Shown: positions 1-8,485 of the stretch, piece after piece
Position numbering within the stretch: position 1 is the stretch's first letter
Layout of the letters: the number at the start of each line of letters is the position of its first letter
From: Flavobacteriaceae bacterium R38
GTDB taxonomy: Bacteria; Bacteroidota; Bacteroidia; Flavobacteriales; Flavobacteriaceae
NCBI GenBank assembly: GCA_009901575.1
Contig: WXYP01000005.1
Span: forward strand, 62,001 to 126,000
Direction: 5' to 3'
Length of the DNA stretch: 64,000 bases
The notes under the pieces: model-generated
Database searches by the model: none
The model's input: only the letters and a program-made list of their open reading frames with translations
What the model was told of the DNA's origin: nothing
Translations under genes and position numbers: made by a program

Positions 1-1449
1 TTCTTTTAGCTCTCTAATTACATCTTCTCTTCCTAATAAGATAGGAAAGCCTATCCCTTCATCATGAATTATTTGTGCAGCTTTCAAAACATCTAGGTGA
101 TCTGCTTCTGCAAAAACTATACGTTTCGGATTTACTTTAGCCCTGTTATGGAGTAATCTTACGATTTTATTATCGTTTCCTAGACGTTGTAACAATTCTT
201 CTTTATATAAATCCCAGTTATCTATTGGTGCTGTAGCCACTCCACTTTCCATTGCCGCTTTAGCAACTGCAGGAGGAACTTCGGCTATTAAACGAGGATC
301 AAAAGGTTTAGGAATAATATAATCTTTCCCAAAAGTTAGTCTTGTCTCATCGTAAGCAATATTTACTTGTTCCGGCACCGGTTCTTTAGCAAGTTTTGCC
401 AAAGCTTTAACTGCTGCCATTTTCATAGCTTCATTAATTTTTGTCGCCCGTACATCTAGTGCCCCTCTGAAAATAAATGGAAAACCAAGCACATTATTCA
501 CCTGGTTAGGATGATCTGACCTCCCTGTAGCCATAATAATATCATCTCTTGTTGCTACTGCCAAATCGTATGCTATCTCAGGATCAGGATTAGCCATTGC
601 AAAAACTATTGGTCTTTTGGCCATTGACCTTAGCATTTCAACGGTAAGTATATCTGCAATTGAAAGGCCGATAAACACATCTGCATCTATCATTGCTTCT
701 TCCAAAGTATCTATTTTTCTACCGGTAGCAAATTCACTTTTCTCTTTAGTAAGCCCTTCTCTATCTTTACGAATGACCCCTTTGCTGTCTAACATGACTA
801 TATTTTCTGCTTGAGCTCCAAAAGCTTTGTACAACCTGGTACATGAAATTGCTGCAGCTCCTGCTCCGCTAATCACAATCCTTGCTTCTTCTATTTTTCG
901 ATCTGTTAACTCTATCGCATTTAATAATGCAGCAGCAGAAATAATGGCTGTCCCATGCTGATCGTCATGCATCACTGGAATATCCAGCTCCTCTTTTAAT
1001 CTTCTTTCAATCTCAAAAGCTTCCGGTGCTTTAATATCTTCAAGATTGATTCCTCCAAAAGTAGGCGCTATAATTTTTACCGTTTCAATAAATTTATCTA
1101 CATCTGTAGTATCTAATTCAATATCCATTCCATCGATATCAGAAAAAATCTTAAACAAAAGGCTTTTACCTTCCATTACAGGTTTTGATGCTTCCGGACC
1201 AATGTTTCCTAATCCTAATACAGCCGTACCATTTGAAATGACAGCTACCAGATTTCCTTTGGTGGTATATTTATAAACATTGCTTTTATCTTTTTTAATT
1301 TCCAGGCAAGGTTCTGCAACTCCCGGAGAATAGGCCAAAGCCAAATCACGTTGTGTAGAATAACGTTTGGTTGGTACTATTTTAATTTTCCCCGGTTTAG
1401 GTTTGGCATGATAAACTAATGCTTCCCTACGCTTACTTTCTTTACTCAT
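1..1449 (-). CDS. maeB: NADP-type malic enzyme with phosphotransacetylase-like domain, 3' end cut by window edge
   Basis: Oxidatively decarboxylates malate to pyruvate in the cytoplasm, supplying NADPH. The reading frame starts MSKESKRREALVYH and stays open to the first base of the window, giving 483 visible residues of a family that is usually about 760. The malic enzyme part contains SPGVAEPC, the HDDQHGT metal and substrate region and the nucleotide-binding GAGAAAISC at about residues 187-200. From about residue 425 the text changes to the start of a phosphotransacetylase-like domain (KRIVFAEADHLDVLKAA), which defines the long MaeB form. In this form the extra domain is usually regulatory rather than catalytic. 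It stands alone, with a -7-type box about 20 bases upstream. The truncation is only the window boundary. Confidence 0.95.
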   Translation of the reverse strand, partial: MSKESKRREALVYHAKPKPGKIKIVPTKRYSTQRDLALAYSPGVAEPCLEIKKDKSNVYKYTTKGNLVAVISNGTAVLGLGNIGPEASKPVMEGKSLLFKIFSDIDGMDIELDTTDVDKFIETVKIIAPTFGGINLEDIKAPEAFEIERRLKEELDIPVMHDDQHGTAIISAAALLNAIELTDRKIEEARIVISGAGAAAISCTRLYKAFGAQAENIVMLDSKGVIRKDREGLTKEKSEFATGRKIDTLEEAMIDADVFIGLSIADILTVEMLRSMAKRPIVFAMANPDPEIAYDLAVATRDDIIMATGRSDHPNQVNNVLGFPFIFRGALDVRATKINEAMKMAAVKALAKLAKEPVPEQVNIAYDETRLTFGKDYIIPKPFDPRLIAEVPPAVAKAAMESGVATAPIDNWDLYKEELLQRLGNDNKIVRLLHNRAKVNPKRIVFAEADHLDVLKAAQIIHDEGIGFPILLGREDVIRELKE

Positions 1450-1470
1450 GAATCCTTTTTTTAGAATTAG

Positions 1471-1478
1471 CAAAGTTA
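1471..1478 (-). promoter_or_regulatory. Bacteroidetes -7 element upstream of maeB
   Basis: Read on the minus strand the box is TAACTTTG, an exact match to TAnnTTTG, 21 bases before the maeB start codon. No TTG sits 19 bases further upstream, so only half of the consensus is present. Confidence 0.4.
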
Positions 1479-1576
1479 AAAGTATTAACGAATTATTAAT
1501 GATCTTTATAAAATAGTATGTTAATTTTTAAAAAAGCTGATTTTTGGTTTGGTATTTATCGACTATATATACCTAA

Positions 1577-2167
1577 CTACATATTCTTTTTTTGCTCTAT
1601 CAACTTTAGCGTTTCGTTTACAAATTCGGTTTTCCCTAAAACATATGCCCCTCGGTCATTCTTAAATTTGGACGCTAACTCCAGCTTTAAATTCTCATAT
1701 TCTTTTGCTCTTTTAGTATTCGAGTTCAGATAGTCGCGAAAATCAATTTGCTTCCACATCACATTATTCTTTGGACACATATGAATATGAAAAATCTGTT
1801 CTTTTTTCCCATCAAGATTATATCCTTTGCCAAATGAAGAGTATTCTTCTATGTTTTCCCGTGCCGGAACTTTGAAATGAGAATACCTTAGAGCAGTAAA
1901 TTTTTCAATAAGTCCCTCGTCAAATAGCAATTCTTTGGGAATACCAATCATCATATCGATATAGGGTTTTGATCTAATACCCGGGATTGAAGAACTTCCA
2001 AAATGTTCGATTCTTAGAATAGAGTCTGTTCCTACTTTTTCTAATATTCGTTCTTTCTCTCTTTTATAAATATTTTTCCATTCTGTATTATGTTCGACTA
2101 AATAAATTGGAAAAAGTGTATTCCATTCATCTCGCGTCAAATCATATAAAGTTTTTTTCATTTTCAA
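1577..2167 (-). CDS. GrpB family protein (UPF0157, nucleotidyltransferase fold)
   Basis: A 196-residue protein of the GrpB/UPF0157 family, which has a nucleotidyltransferase-like fold; its cellular reaction is not established. Diagnostic text is IEHFGSSSIPGIRSKPYIDM at about residues 55-75, where GSSS and the later Asp correspond to the nucleotidyltransferase GS...D pattern, plus a C-terminal stretch RAYVLGKTEFV near the usual end of the family. The start may be either of two Met codons two residues apart (MKMKK). It lies downstream of queG on the same strand with about 50 bases between them, so co-transcription is possible. Family assignment is firm; function is not. Confidence 0.85.
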   Translation of the reverse strand: MKMKKTLYDLTRDEWNTLFPIYLVEHNTEWKNIYKREKERILEKVGTDSILRIEHFGSSSIPGIRSKPYIDMMIGIPKELLFDEGLIEKFTALRYSHFKVPARENIEEYSSFGKGYNLDGKKEQIFHIHMCPKNNVMWKQIDFRDYLNSNTKRAKEYENLKLELASKFKNDRGAYVLGKTEFVNETLKLIEQKKNM

Positions 2168-2218
2168 AGTTTTTACCCAACGATAGGCATGTTTATAATT
2201 ATAAAAGCAATCAATTAT

Positions 2219-3172
2219 TTACGAGAAAGTTATATTTCGCTTTAATCCTGAAAACTTTGTTCGCTTTACTGCAGATTTTCGAAACAGCTCTCTAAACACA
2301 TCTTCTGTTATTTCTTCCCAATCTTTTTTGGTCATGGATAATAAATCGGGATGCGGATTAAATAGGGGTTCACTATGCGCTTTAGAAAAACGATTCCAGG
2401 GGCAAACGTCCTGGCAAACATCACAACCAAATATCCAATCATCAAACTTCCCCTTATACTCATTCGGAATTTGTTCTTTGAGTTCTATAGTAAAATACGA
2501 AATACATTTACTGCCATCTACCACATATGGTTCTGTAATTGCCTCTGTTGGACATGCATCAATACAAGCGGTGCAACTCCCGCAATGATCTGTAACCGGC
2601 GTATCGTATTCCAAATCGAGGTCAATTATAAGTTCTGCAATAAAGAAAAAAGAACCCACCTGTTTCGAAAGCACGTTTGAGTGTTTTCCGATCCATCCCA
2701 ATCCGCTTTTTACAGCCCAGGCTTTATCTAATACCGGAGCAGAATCTACAAAAGCCCGTCCGTTTACTTCTCCTATTTCTTCCTGGATAAAATGAAGCAA
2801 TGCTTTCAATTTATCTTTTATGACAAAATGATAATCTGTACCATAAGCATATTTAGAAATTTTAAAAGTATCAGGATCTTTTTGAGTTTCTGACGGGTAG
2901 TAATTCAGCAAAAGAGACACTACAGATTTAGCGTCATCTACCAGAAGCCTGGGGTCTAATCGTTTATCAAAATGATTTTCCATATAACGCATCTCTCCAT
3001 GCATATTTTTATTTAACCATTTCTCTAATCTTGGCGCTTCTTCTTCCAGGAAATCTGCTTTAGAGACTCCGCATGACAAAAAGCCTAATCGCTTAGCCTC
3101 TTCTTTGATCAGCTTTGTATACTCTGCTCTTTTAGCCGATAGAATTATTTTTCCTGAATTTAAATTTCCCAT
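2219..3172 (-). CDS. queG: Epoxyqueuosine reductase
   Basis: Catalyses the last step of queuosine synthesis, reducing epoxyqueuosine to queuosine in tRNA anticodons, using cobalamin and two [4Fe-4S] clusters. The 317-residue protein has the bacterial ferredoxin-type pair [12 protein letters not shown] from about residue 197 and [11 protein letters not shown] from about residue 249. Upstream it has the family region [20 protein letters not shown] with the catalytic Asp. It is on the shorter side of the family, lacking the C-terminal HEAT-like extension of some homologues. It is divergent from the ABC transporter genes, with about 114 bases between starts. Recognition is by motif and overall sequence and is secure. 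Confidence 0.95.
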   Translation of the reverse strand: MGNLNSGKIILSAKRAEYTKLIKEEAKRLGFLSCGVSKADFLEEEAPRLEKWLNKNMHGEMRYMENHFDKRLDPRLLVDDAKSVVSLLLNYYPSETQKDPDTFKISKYAYGTDYHFVIKDKLKALLHFIQEEIGEVNGRAFVDSAPVLDKAWAVKSGLGWIGKHSNVLSKQVGSFFFIAELIIDLDLEYDTPVTDHCGSCTACIDACPTEAITEPYVVDGSKCISYFTIELKEQIPNEYKGKFDDWIFGCDVCQDVCPWNRFSKAHSEPLFNPHPDLLSMTKKDWEEITEDVFRELFRKSAVKRTKFSGLKRNITFS

Positions 3173-3286
3173 CTGTAAAGATGTCTTTTCTTTGGGTTAA
3201 AAAAATAAAATTATTAAAATACTTCCCGAAAAGTGTAACAATTTGATAAAATAATTAACTAAAGGTATACAACTAACTAAAATTTT

Positions 3287-4042
3287 ATGATACAAGTAGA
3301 ACACTTAACTAAATCTTTTACTACAGTTATAAAAAAAGGATTTAAACAAGAGCGTTCGGTTGTTAATGCTGTAAATGATATATCATTTGAGTGTAAACCA
3401 GGACGTATTTTCTCATTATTAGGCCCTAACGGGGCAGGAAAAACTACCACTTTACGTATGATAGCCGGGATTATTAATCCAACTTCGGGAACTGCTATAG
3501 TAGATAATGTTGACATTGCTTCAACAGGAGATGAAGTAAAAAAACGAATTGGATTTCTAACAGGTTCAACCGGACTCTATGAGCGTTTAAATGCAGATGA
3601 AACCATTGAATTTTTCGGAAAAGTACACAGGATTCCTGAAAAGGAATTGAACGAGCGTAAAGAATACCTATTCGACAAACTATCCATCAACGATTTCAGA
3701 AAAAAGCGTATTGGACAAATGTCTACAGGGATGAAGCAAAAAGTTTCTATTGCCCGCACATTAATCCACGATCCGGAAGTGTTAATTTTTGACGAACCAA
3801 CTTCTGGTTTAGATGTTATTACTGCCGATAGTATTATCGATTTAATTCGCGAATCCAAGGCTAATAATAAAACTGTAATTTTCTCATCTCATATCATGAG
3901 TGAAGTTGATTTACTTTGCGATGACCTTGCCATTATAAATAAAGGAAACATCATTTATAATGACAGCTTCTCCAACTTCAAAAAAGATATGAAAGCAGAT
4001 ACTTTGACCCAGGAATTTATTAACCGTGTAAAAGAAGCTTAA
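3287..4042 (+). CDS. ABC transporter ATP-binding protein (NatA-like)
   Basis: Cytoplasmic ATPase subunit of an ABC-2 type exporter. In 251 residues it carries Walker A GPNGAGKTT (about 46-54), the signature MSTGMKQKVSIAR (about 145-157), Walker B VLIFDEP followed by TSGLD, and the switch His in FSSHIMSEVD. The degenerate signature (MSTGM in place of LSGGQ) is usual in the NatA/drug-exporter subgroup. The permease gene begins four bases after its stop, so the pair is translationally coupled. The similarity to NatAB suggests sodium or small-molecule export, but the substrate cannot be told from sequence. Confidence 0.9.
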   Translation: MIQVEHLTKSFTTVIKKGFKQERSVVNAVNDISFECKPGRIFSLLGPNGAGKTTTLRMIAGIINPTSGTAIVDNVDIASTGDEVKKRIGFLTGSTGLYERLNADETIEFFGKVHRIPEKELNERKEYLFDKLSINDFRKKRIGQMSTGMKQKVSIARTLIHDPEVLIFDEPTSGLDVITADSIIDLIRESKANNKTVIFSSHIMSEVDLLCDDLAIINKGNIIYNDSFSNFKKDMKADTLTQEFINRVKEA

Positions 4043-4045
4043 GCC

Positions 4046-5224
4046 ATGAGAGAAATATTAATAATCATAAAAAAAGAACTCAAAGAGTTACTCAGAGATA
4101 AAAAAACTATTTTTAACTCAATCATTCTACCAACGTTAATTACTCCTATTCTCATCATAGGTATAAGTAAGGTTACTTCTTTTATTAATAAAAAAGAAAG
4201 TAGAAAAGCTATAGAAATTGGCTTAGTAAATGCGCCGGATGATTTTTTAAGATTAATAGCCAATGATACGCTTAATAAGACGACAAATTATCAGGCTACA
4301 GACGATTTTAAAAACCTCATTGATGAAGAAACCATACAAACGGCCATTGTATTCCCTTCTGACTGGGATTCACAAATGAGCAATTTAAACACAAGCGAAA
4401 TTAAGGTTTACAGGAATGGAACCAAGGATAACGTAAATGATCGTGTGAGTGCACTTATTACATCTTATAATAATACCATCAAAGAATATCGTATTAAAGC
4501 TTTGGATATTCCGGTTCAAAAAATGACCCCTTTTAAAGAAACTTATGTAGAAGTAGGGGAACGAAAAGAACTTATTGGTAAGCGTATCGGCGGATTTATC
4601 CCTTATATCTTTATTTTATCATTATGGGGAGGATGTGTATTATCTGCTATTGACTTGGTTACAGGAGAAAAAGAACGTAAGACTATTGAAACGACTTTAT
4701 CTTTACCTATTTCTAAGTTTAAAATATTATTAGGAAAAGCTGCTGTTTCTTCTTTATTAGGGTTTCTACCGGCACTCTTTAATATCGTTGGTATTATTAT
4801 TGGAGTTAAACTTCTGGACAATATTCCTCCGGCAATTCAGACTTTAATCGATGAATTCTTAAGTGTACAGAATTTAACTCTTATTTTATTATTACTAATT
4901 CCGTTTGCTATCTTCATATCGGCTCTACTCATTGCTTTAATTACAGGTGCTACATCTTTTAAAGAAGCACAGAGTAAAGTTACTCCGGTAATTATGTTTA
5001 TTATCATTCCTTTGGTTTTAGCAATGTTACCTACTATGGAGTTAAGCTGGGCTACCGTTTTTATTCCGGTGTTAAATATAGGATTAGGAATTAAAGATGT
5101 AATGGCAGGTACAATAGATATGGCACAATATGCTACTATATTAGTCTCTATGATTGCAATAGCTGTTGGGGCTATTTTCTTTAGCTACAAAAAATTCTCT
5201 GATGAGAATGCTATCTTAAAATAA
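4046..5224 (+). CDS. ABC-2 type permease (NatB-like)
   Basis: Membrane partner of the preceding ATPase. It has 392 residues: a basic N-terminus with the first membrane segment, a large extracytoplasmic loop of about 150 residues, then five hydrophobic segments from about residue 180 to the end. ATGEKERKT-like text (VTGEKERKTIETTLSLPIS) after the second segment is the coupling region typical of ABC-2/NatB permeases. A hairpin terminator follows the stop. Substrate unknown; natural candidates are Na+ or toxic small molecules. Confidence 0.85.
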   Translation: MREILIIIKKELKELLRDKKTIFNSIILPTLITPILIIGISKVTSFINKKESRKAIEIGLVNAPDDFLRLIANDTLNKTTNYQATDDFKNLIDEETIQTAIVFPSDWDSQMSNLNTSEIKVYRNGTKDNVNDRVSALITSYNNTIKEYRIKALDIPVQKMTPFKETYVEVGERKELIGKRIGGFIPYIFILSLWGGCVLSAIDLVTGEKERKTIETTLSLPISKFKILLGKAAVSSLLGFLPALFNIVGIIIGVKLLDNIPPAIQTLIDEFLSVQNLTLILLLLIPFAIFISALLIALITGATSFKEAQSKVTPVIMFIIIPLVLAMLPTMELSWATVFIPVLNIGLGIKDVMAGTIDMAQYATILVSMIAIAVGAIFFSYKKFSDENAILK

Positions 5225-5251
5225 AAATTTAAATTTTAGTTAATATATTCT

Positions 5252-5299
5252 AAATCCCAATTACAGATTGCAATATCTAGTGATTGGGATTTTAGTTTT
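5252..5299 (+). terminator. Hairpin terminator after the ABC exporter genes
   Basis: Arms AAATCCCAAT and ATTGGGATTT (10 bp) are separated by about 28 bases and followed by TAGTTTTT. It lies about 28 bases after the permease stop. Confidence 0.6.
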
Positions 5300-5310
5300 T
5301 AATTAGATTT

Positions 5311-5333
5311 ATTCCTGCCTACGCAGAAATGAC
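5311..5333. repeat. REP-like hairpin (minus orientation)
   Basis: ATTCCTGCCTACGCAGAAAT followed by GAC is an imperfect hairpin. Reverse-complemented it reads GTCATTTCTGCG...CAGGAAT, the same element that lies inside a coding sequence at 50147-50166. It sits between two converging genes. Confidence 0.6.
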
Positions 5334-5353
5334 AGTGTAGAGAAATAGTTATT

Positions 5354-6688
5354 TTATTTCACCGTTCTTGGTTCAAACTTTAACTGTGCATTATCTGGTC
5401 TCAATGTGATTAATGGTTTGATCTCGATGCTACTTTGATTTGTACTTACCTTGTACCGCCTGATTGTCTCGCTTATTGCCAATATCATCTCGTACATGGC
5501 AAAATTATTTCCGATGCACATCCTTGGCCCTGCTCCAAAAGGAAAATACCAATCTGAATATGTTTTCTTTTTATCTGCTGAAAATCGATCAGGATTAAAT
5601 TTATCAGGGGATTCCCAAAAATCTCCATTACGATGTAATTCATAAAAAGAAATGAGTACCAGAGTTCCTTTATCTAGTTTTATTCCGTTGTATTCATCGT
5701 CTTCTATACTCACCCTATCTGTGATATACGCCGGAGGATATAATCGCATTGCTTCTTCTATACATTGCCGTGTATATGACAAGGCACTTAATTTTTCTAA
5801 CGCTTCTAATTGTTGTTCTTCAGTATCCTTTACTTCTTGAAAAACTTTTTCCTGAATTTCCGGATGAAGAGCCAACAAAGCTAAAGTAAAGGTTAAAGCA
5901 TTTGCCGTAGTTTCGTGGCCTGCGGTAAAAAGAATTAATATTTCATCTATTAGTTGCTTGTTAGACATTGGGTTTCCATCGTCATAACGGGCATTAAGAA
6001 GCATATCCAGCAAATCATCATAAGATTCTTGTGAAGATTTTCTATCCTGAATAATGGTATTAAGTATAGTTCTTGCTTCATTGGTAAGCTCAATATTTTT
6101 TTGAATTTGCCCGCTAAAATAAAACCACCATTTTTTATATGGTTGTCTTAATTCTTTGATCAGCATTTTTTGAGCAACTTCAGTAATATGTTGTAGCCTC
6201 GACATTTCACTATACATACTCACACTAAATAACGATTTTGCAACTACCTGGAAAGCCATATTACTCATCTGAGGGTAAATATCAACAAACTCATTTGTAG
6301 GTGTCTTTTTCAACTCTACATCTATAGTCTTTTCAATCGTCGCTATTAATGCATTCAGTTTCTTTTTATGGAAGGCAGGTTGAATAAGTCTTCTTTGTTT
6401 TAACCAATATTCTCCATTGGAGGTCAAAATACCATTTCCCATATACTTTGCAACATCTTCTGTTTGCAATCTGGATTTATAATATTTCTTTTGTTGTTTC
6501 TGAAGGATATGAGTAGTCAGTCCCCGGTCACGAGTAAGAAGAGAACTTCTTCCAAAACCTACTTTAATAAGGAAAGTATCTCCCAGTTTTTCAAAATTTT
6601 CACGATGAAATGGTAACGGATTTTTTAATATACGCCTGGCATTAGCATATATTTTCAAGAAAGAAATTACAGGAATCTTTTCACTCAT
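5354..6688 (-). CDS. Cytochrome P450
   Basis: A heme-thiolate monooxygenase of 444 residues without a membrane anchor, so probably soluble. All core motifs are present: I-helix AGHETT, K-helix EAMR (ExxR), a PDRF-type region (FNPDRF), and the heme loop FPFGAGPRMCIG with proximal Cys391. Sequence character resembles the fatty-acid hydroxylase group related to CYP102 and bacterial CYP4-like proteins, but the substrate is not predictable. It begins 11 bases after the ruvB stop on the same strand, so it is probably transcribed with ruvB. No ferredoxin or reductase gene is nearby, so redox partners must be encoded elsewhere. Confidence 0.95.
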   Translation of the reverse strand: MSEKIPVISFLKIYANARRILKNPLPFHRENFEKLGDTFLIKVGFGRSSLLTRDRGLTTHILQKQQKKYYKSRLQTEDVAKYMGNGILTSNGEYWLKQRRLIQPAFHKKKLNALIATIEKTIDVELKKTPTNEFVDIYPQMSNMAFQVVAKSLFSVSMYSEMSRLQHITEVAQKMLIKELRQPYKKWWFYFSGQIQKNIELTNEARTILNTIIQDRKSSQESYDDLLDMLLNARYDDGNPMSNKQLIDEILILFTAGHETTANALTFTLALLALHPEIQEKVFQEVKDTEEQQLEALEKLSALSYTRQCIEEAMRLYPPAYITDRVSIEDDEYNGIKLDKGTLVLISFYELHRNGDFWESPDKFNPDRFSADKKKTYSDWYFPFGAGPRMCIGNNFAMYEMILAISETIRRYKVSTNQSSIEIKPLITLRPDNAQLKFEPRTVK

Positions 6689-6699
6689 GATACCGTCAC

Positions 6700-7722
6700 T
6701 TAAAACAATCCTCCTTGAGTCCCACCTTTTATTCTCCCTAAGTGTTTATAAGCCATCTCTGTAACCTCTCTTCCGCGAGGCGTTCTGATAATAAAACCTT
6801 GTTGTATTAAAAATGGTTCATAAACTTCTTCTATAGTTTCTGCACTTTCGGAAACTGCAGTAGCCAAAGTTGATATCCCTACCGGACCTCCTTTAAATTT
6901 ATCGATAATAGTGGTCAAAATTTTATTATCCATTTCATCCAATCCATAAGCATCCACATTCAAGGCTTTAAGACTGTATTTTGCAATTTCTATATCAATA
7001 GTTCCGTTTCCTTTGATCTGAGCAAAGTCTCTCACCCTTCTCAATAAGGCATTCGCTATTCTTGGGGTACCTCTACTTCTTCCTGCTATTTCAATAGCAG
7101 CTTCCATGGTAATTGGAACTTTTAGAATGTAAGCACTTCTCTGAACTATGGTTGATAATAATTCTGTACTGTAATACTGTAATCTGCTGCTTATTCCAAA
7201 ACGCGCTCGCATTGGAGCTGTCAACAACCCTGATCTTGTAGTTGCTCCCACCAATGTAAACGGATTCAAATTGATTTGAACCGTACGCGCATTAGGACCA
7301 CTTTCGATCATGATATCAATCTTATAATCTTCCATTGCAGAATACAAATATTCTTCTACAATAGGGCTTAATCTGTGTATTTCATCAATAAATAAAACAT
7401 CACGATCATCTAAATTGGTAAGCAAACCTGCTAAATCACCAGGTTTGTCCAGAACCGGGCCTGAGGTTATTTTTATACCTACTCCCAGTTCATTAGACAG
7501 GATATGTGCCAATGTAGTTTTCCCTAAACCGGGAGGCCCGTGAAACAAGGTATGATCTAAAGCTTCTTCTCTCTGATTTGCTGCTTCTACAAAAACTTTA
7601 AGGTTCTCCAACACGGATTCCTGGCCTGTAAAATCTTCAAAATTTAGTGGGCGAAGTGCCCTTTCTATATCAAGTTCTTCAGAAGAATAATTTGCTTTAT
7701 CAGGGTTTAAATTCTCGTTCAT
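6700..7722 (-). CDS. ruvB: Holliday junction branch migration helicase RuvB
   Basis: AAA+ motor that drives branch migration of Holliday junctions with RuvA during recombinational repair. The 340-residue length is standard. Walker [10 protein letters not shown] is at residues 62-70, Walker B FIDEIHRL at about 111-118, sensor 1 is in GATTRSG, the arginine finger region is in ARFGISSRL, and the C-terminal winged helix ends with TPRGREVT and the GGTQGGLF tail. ruvA and ruvC are not adjacent, as is common in Bacteroidota. First gene of a probable two-gene unit with the P450. Confidence 0.98.
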   Translation of the reverse strand: MNENLNPDKANYSSEELDIERALRPLNFEDFTGQESVLENLKVFVEAANQREEALDHTLFHGPPGLGKTTLAHILSNELGVGIKITSGPVLDKPGDLAGLLTNLDDRDVLFIDEIHRLSPIVEEYLYSAMEDYKIDIMIESGPNARTVQINLNPFTLVGATTRSGLLTAPMRARFGISSRLQYYSTELLSTIVQRSAYILKVPITMEAAIEIAGRSRGTPRIANALLRRVRDFAQIKGNGTIDIEIAKYSLKALNVDAYGLDEMDNKILTTIIDKFKGGPVGISTLATAVSESAETIEEVYEPFLIQQGFIIRTPRGREVTEMAYKHLGRIKGGTQGGLF

Positions 7723-7781
7723 AATTCAGTATCTAATATTACGAAACTTTTATTAAGTATTTCATAATACTTCACTTTTAA

Positions 7782-7789
7782 CAAAGATA
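7782..7789 (-). promoter_or_regulatory. Bacteroidetes -7 element upstream of ruvB
   Basis: On the minus strand it reads TATCTTTG, an exact TAnnTTTG, 60 bases before the ruvB start. The -33 TTG is not clear at the expected distance. Confidence 0.4.
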
Positions 7790-7993
7790 AAATAAAAAGC
7801 CTTTCTTATATCGTTCTCCTTTTTAATTTATATTTCTTCAGAAGCTTTGAAAACTACTGTTTCCTCTCATATTTATTGTGATTTTTCCACAACATAAAAT
7901 TGAATTTTATAAGTAATTTAGTTTTAAGGGATTATACAGGTCTTTTATTTAAACGTCCAAGATTACTGAAATCATAAACTAAAAACAATTGCT

Positions 7994-8023
7994 TTGACAC
8001 AAGTATTAATTATTGCATATAAT
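7994..8023 (+). promoter_or_regulatory. E. coli-type -35/-10 pair upstream of the peptide gene
   Basis: TTGACA and TATAAT are both perfect, separated by 18 bases, about 127 bases before the ATG. This is unlike the TTG-N19-TAnnTTTG promoters seen elsewhere in the window. It may be chance in AT-rich DNA. Confidence 0.35.
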
Positions 8024-8149
8024 ATATCTTCTGCATCATTTCATTCATTTCTAATATCACAAAAGCATTCTTTAACAAAAAAACAGACACAAATTGTGAG
8101 TGTCTCTAAATGTTCGCAACAAACAAACCAAACATTAAAACGTTTAACG

Positions 8150-8353
8150 ATGAAAAATCTATTAAAATTCGGAAAAATTCTAAGTAAAAAAGAGCAAAAA
8201 GAAATTAATGGAGGGGTTCTTTTACCAGTATCAGATTGTTGTGTTTGTATATACAGACCTGCAGGCTTACCTTATCAAATAATTCTTACACAATCATGCT
8301 CTATTACTTGTCCGGTTGATGGAGATCCTGAACAATACGGTGATGGTTGCTAA
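8150..8353 (+). CDS. Bacteriocin-like GG-leader peptide, Cys-rich
   Basis: A 67-residue secreted-peptide precursor. The leader MKNLLKFGKILSKKEQKEINGG (split here as MKNLLKFGKI and LSKKEQKEINGG) ends in a double glycine, the cleavage site used by peptidase-containing ABC exporters. The LSKKEQKEINGG pattern is the bacteriocin-type leader seen widely in Flavobacteriia. The predicted core is 45 residues with six Cys (DCCVC, SC, TC, GDGC), so disulfides or other Cys modification are likely. The frame is open upstream to position 7994, but only this ATG gives the canonical leader. It stands alone: no maturation or export gene is next to it. The product's activity is unknown. Confidence 0.75.
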   Translation: MKNLLKFGKILSKKEQKEINGGVLLPVSDCCVCIYRPAGLPYQIILTQSCSITCPVDGDPEQYGDGC

Positions 8354-8420
8354 TAAGATTGAGATTTTATCAATTTCTGTATTAGAAACCTACCAGTAGT
8401 TTTATAGATAATGATAAAAC

Positions 8421-8463
8421 AAAAAGCCTTTCTTATGATAATCATCAAAAAGAAAGGCTTTTT
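8421..8463. terminator. Bidirectional terminator between the peptide gene and coxA
   Basis: Perfect 14-bp arms AAAAAGCCTTTCTT and AAGAAAGGCTTTTT with a 15-base loop and T-runs on both strands. It serves the converging peptide gene and the respiratory operon. Confidence 0.85.
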
Positions 8464-8485
8464 TTATGAATTATTAGATTTTCAT

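Larger units (their letters stand above)
7723..8149. other. Intergenic region between ruvB and the peptide gene
   Basis: About 427 AT-rich bases between divergent genes. It holds a -7 box for ruvB and an E. coli-like promoter for the peptide gene, both listed separately. I see no other gene or repeat. Confidence 0.6.

Noticed and set aside
7994-8149. Upstream extension of the Cys-rich peptide frame
   Set aside because: It starts at TTG within the promoter-like TTGACA, and the internal Met gives a canonical double-glycine leader.
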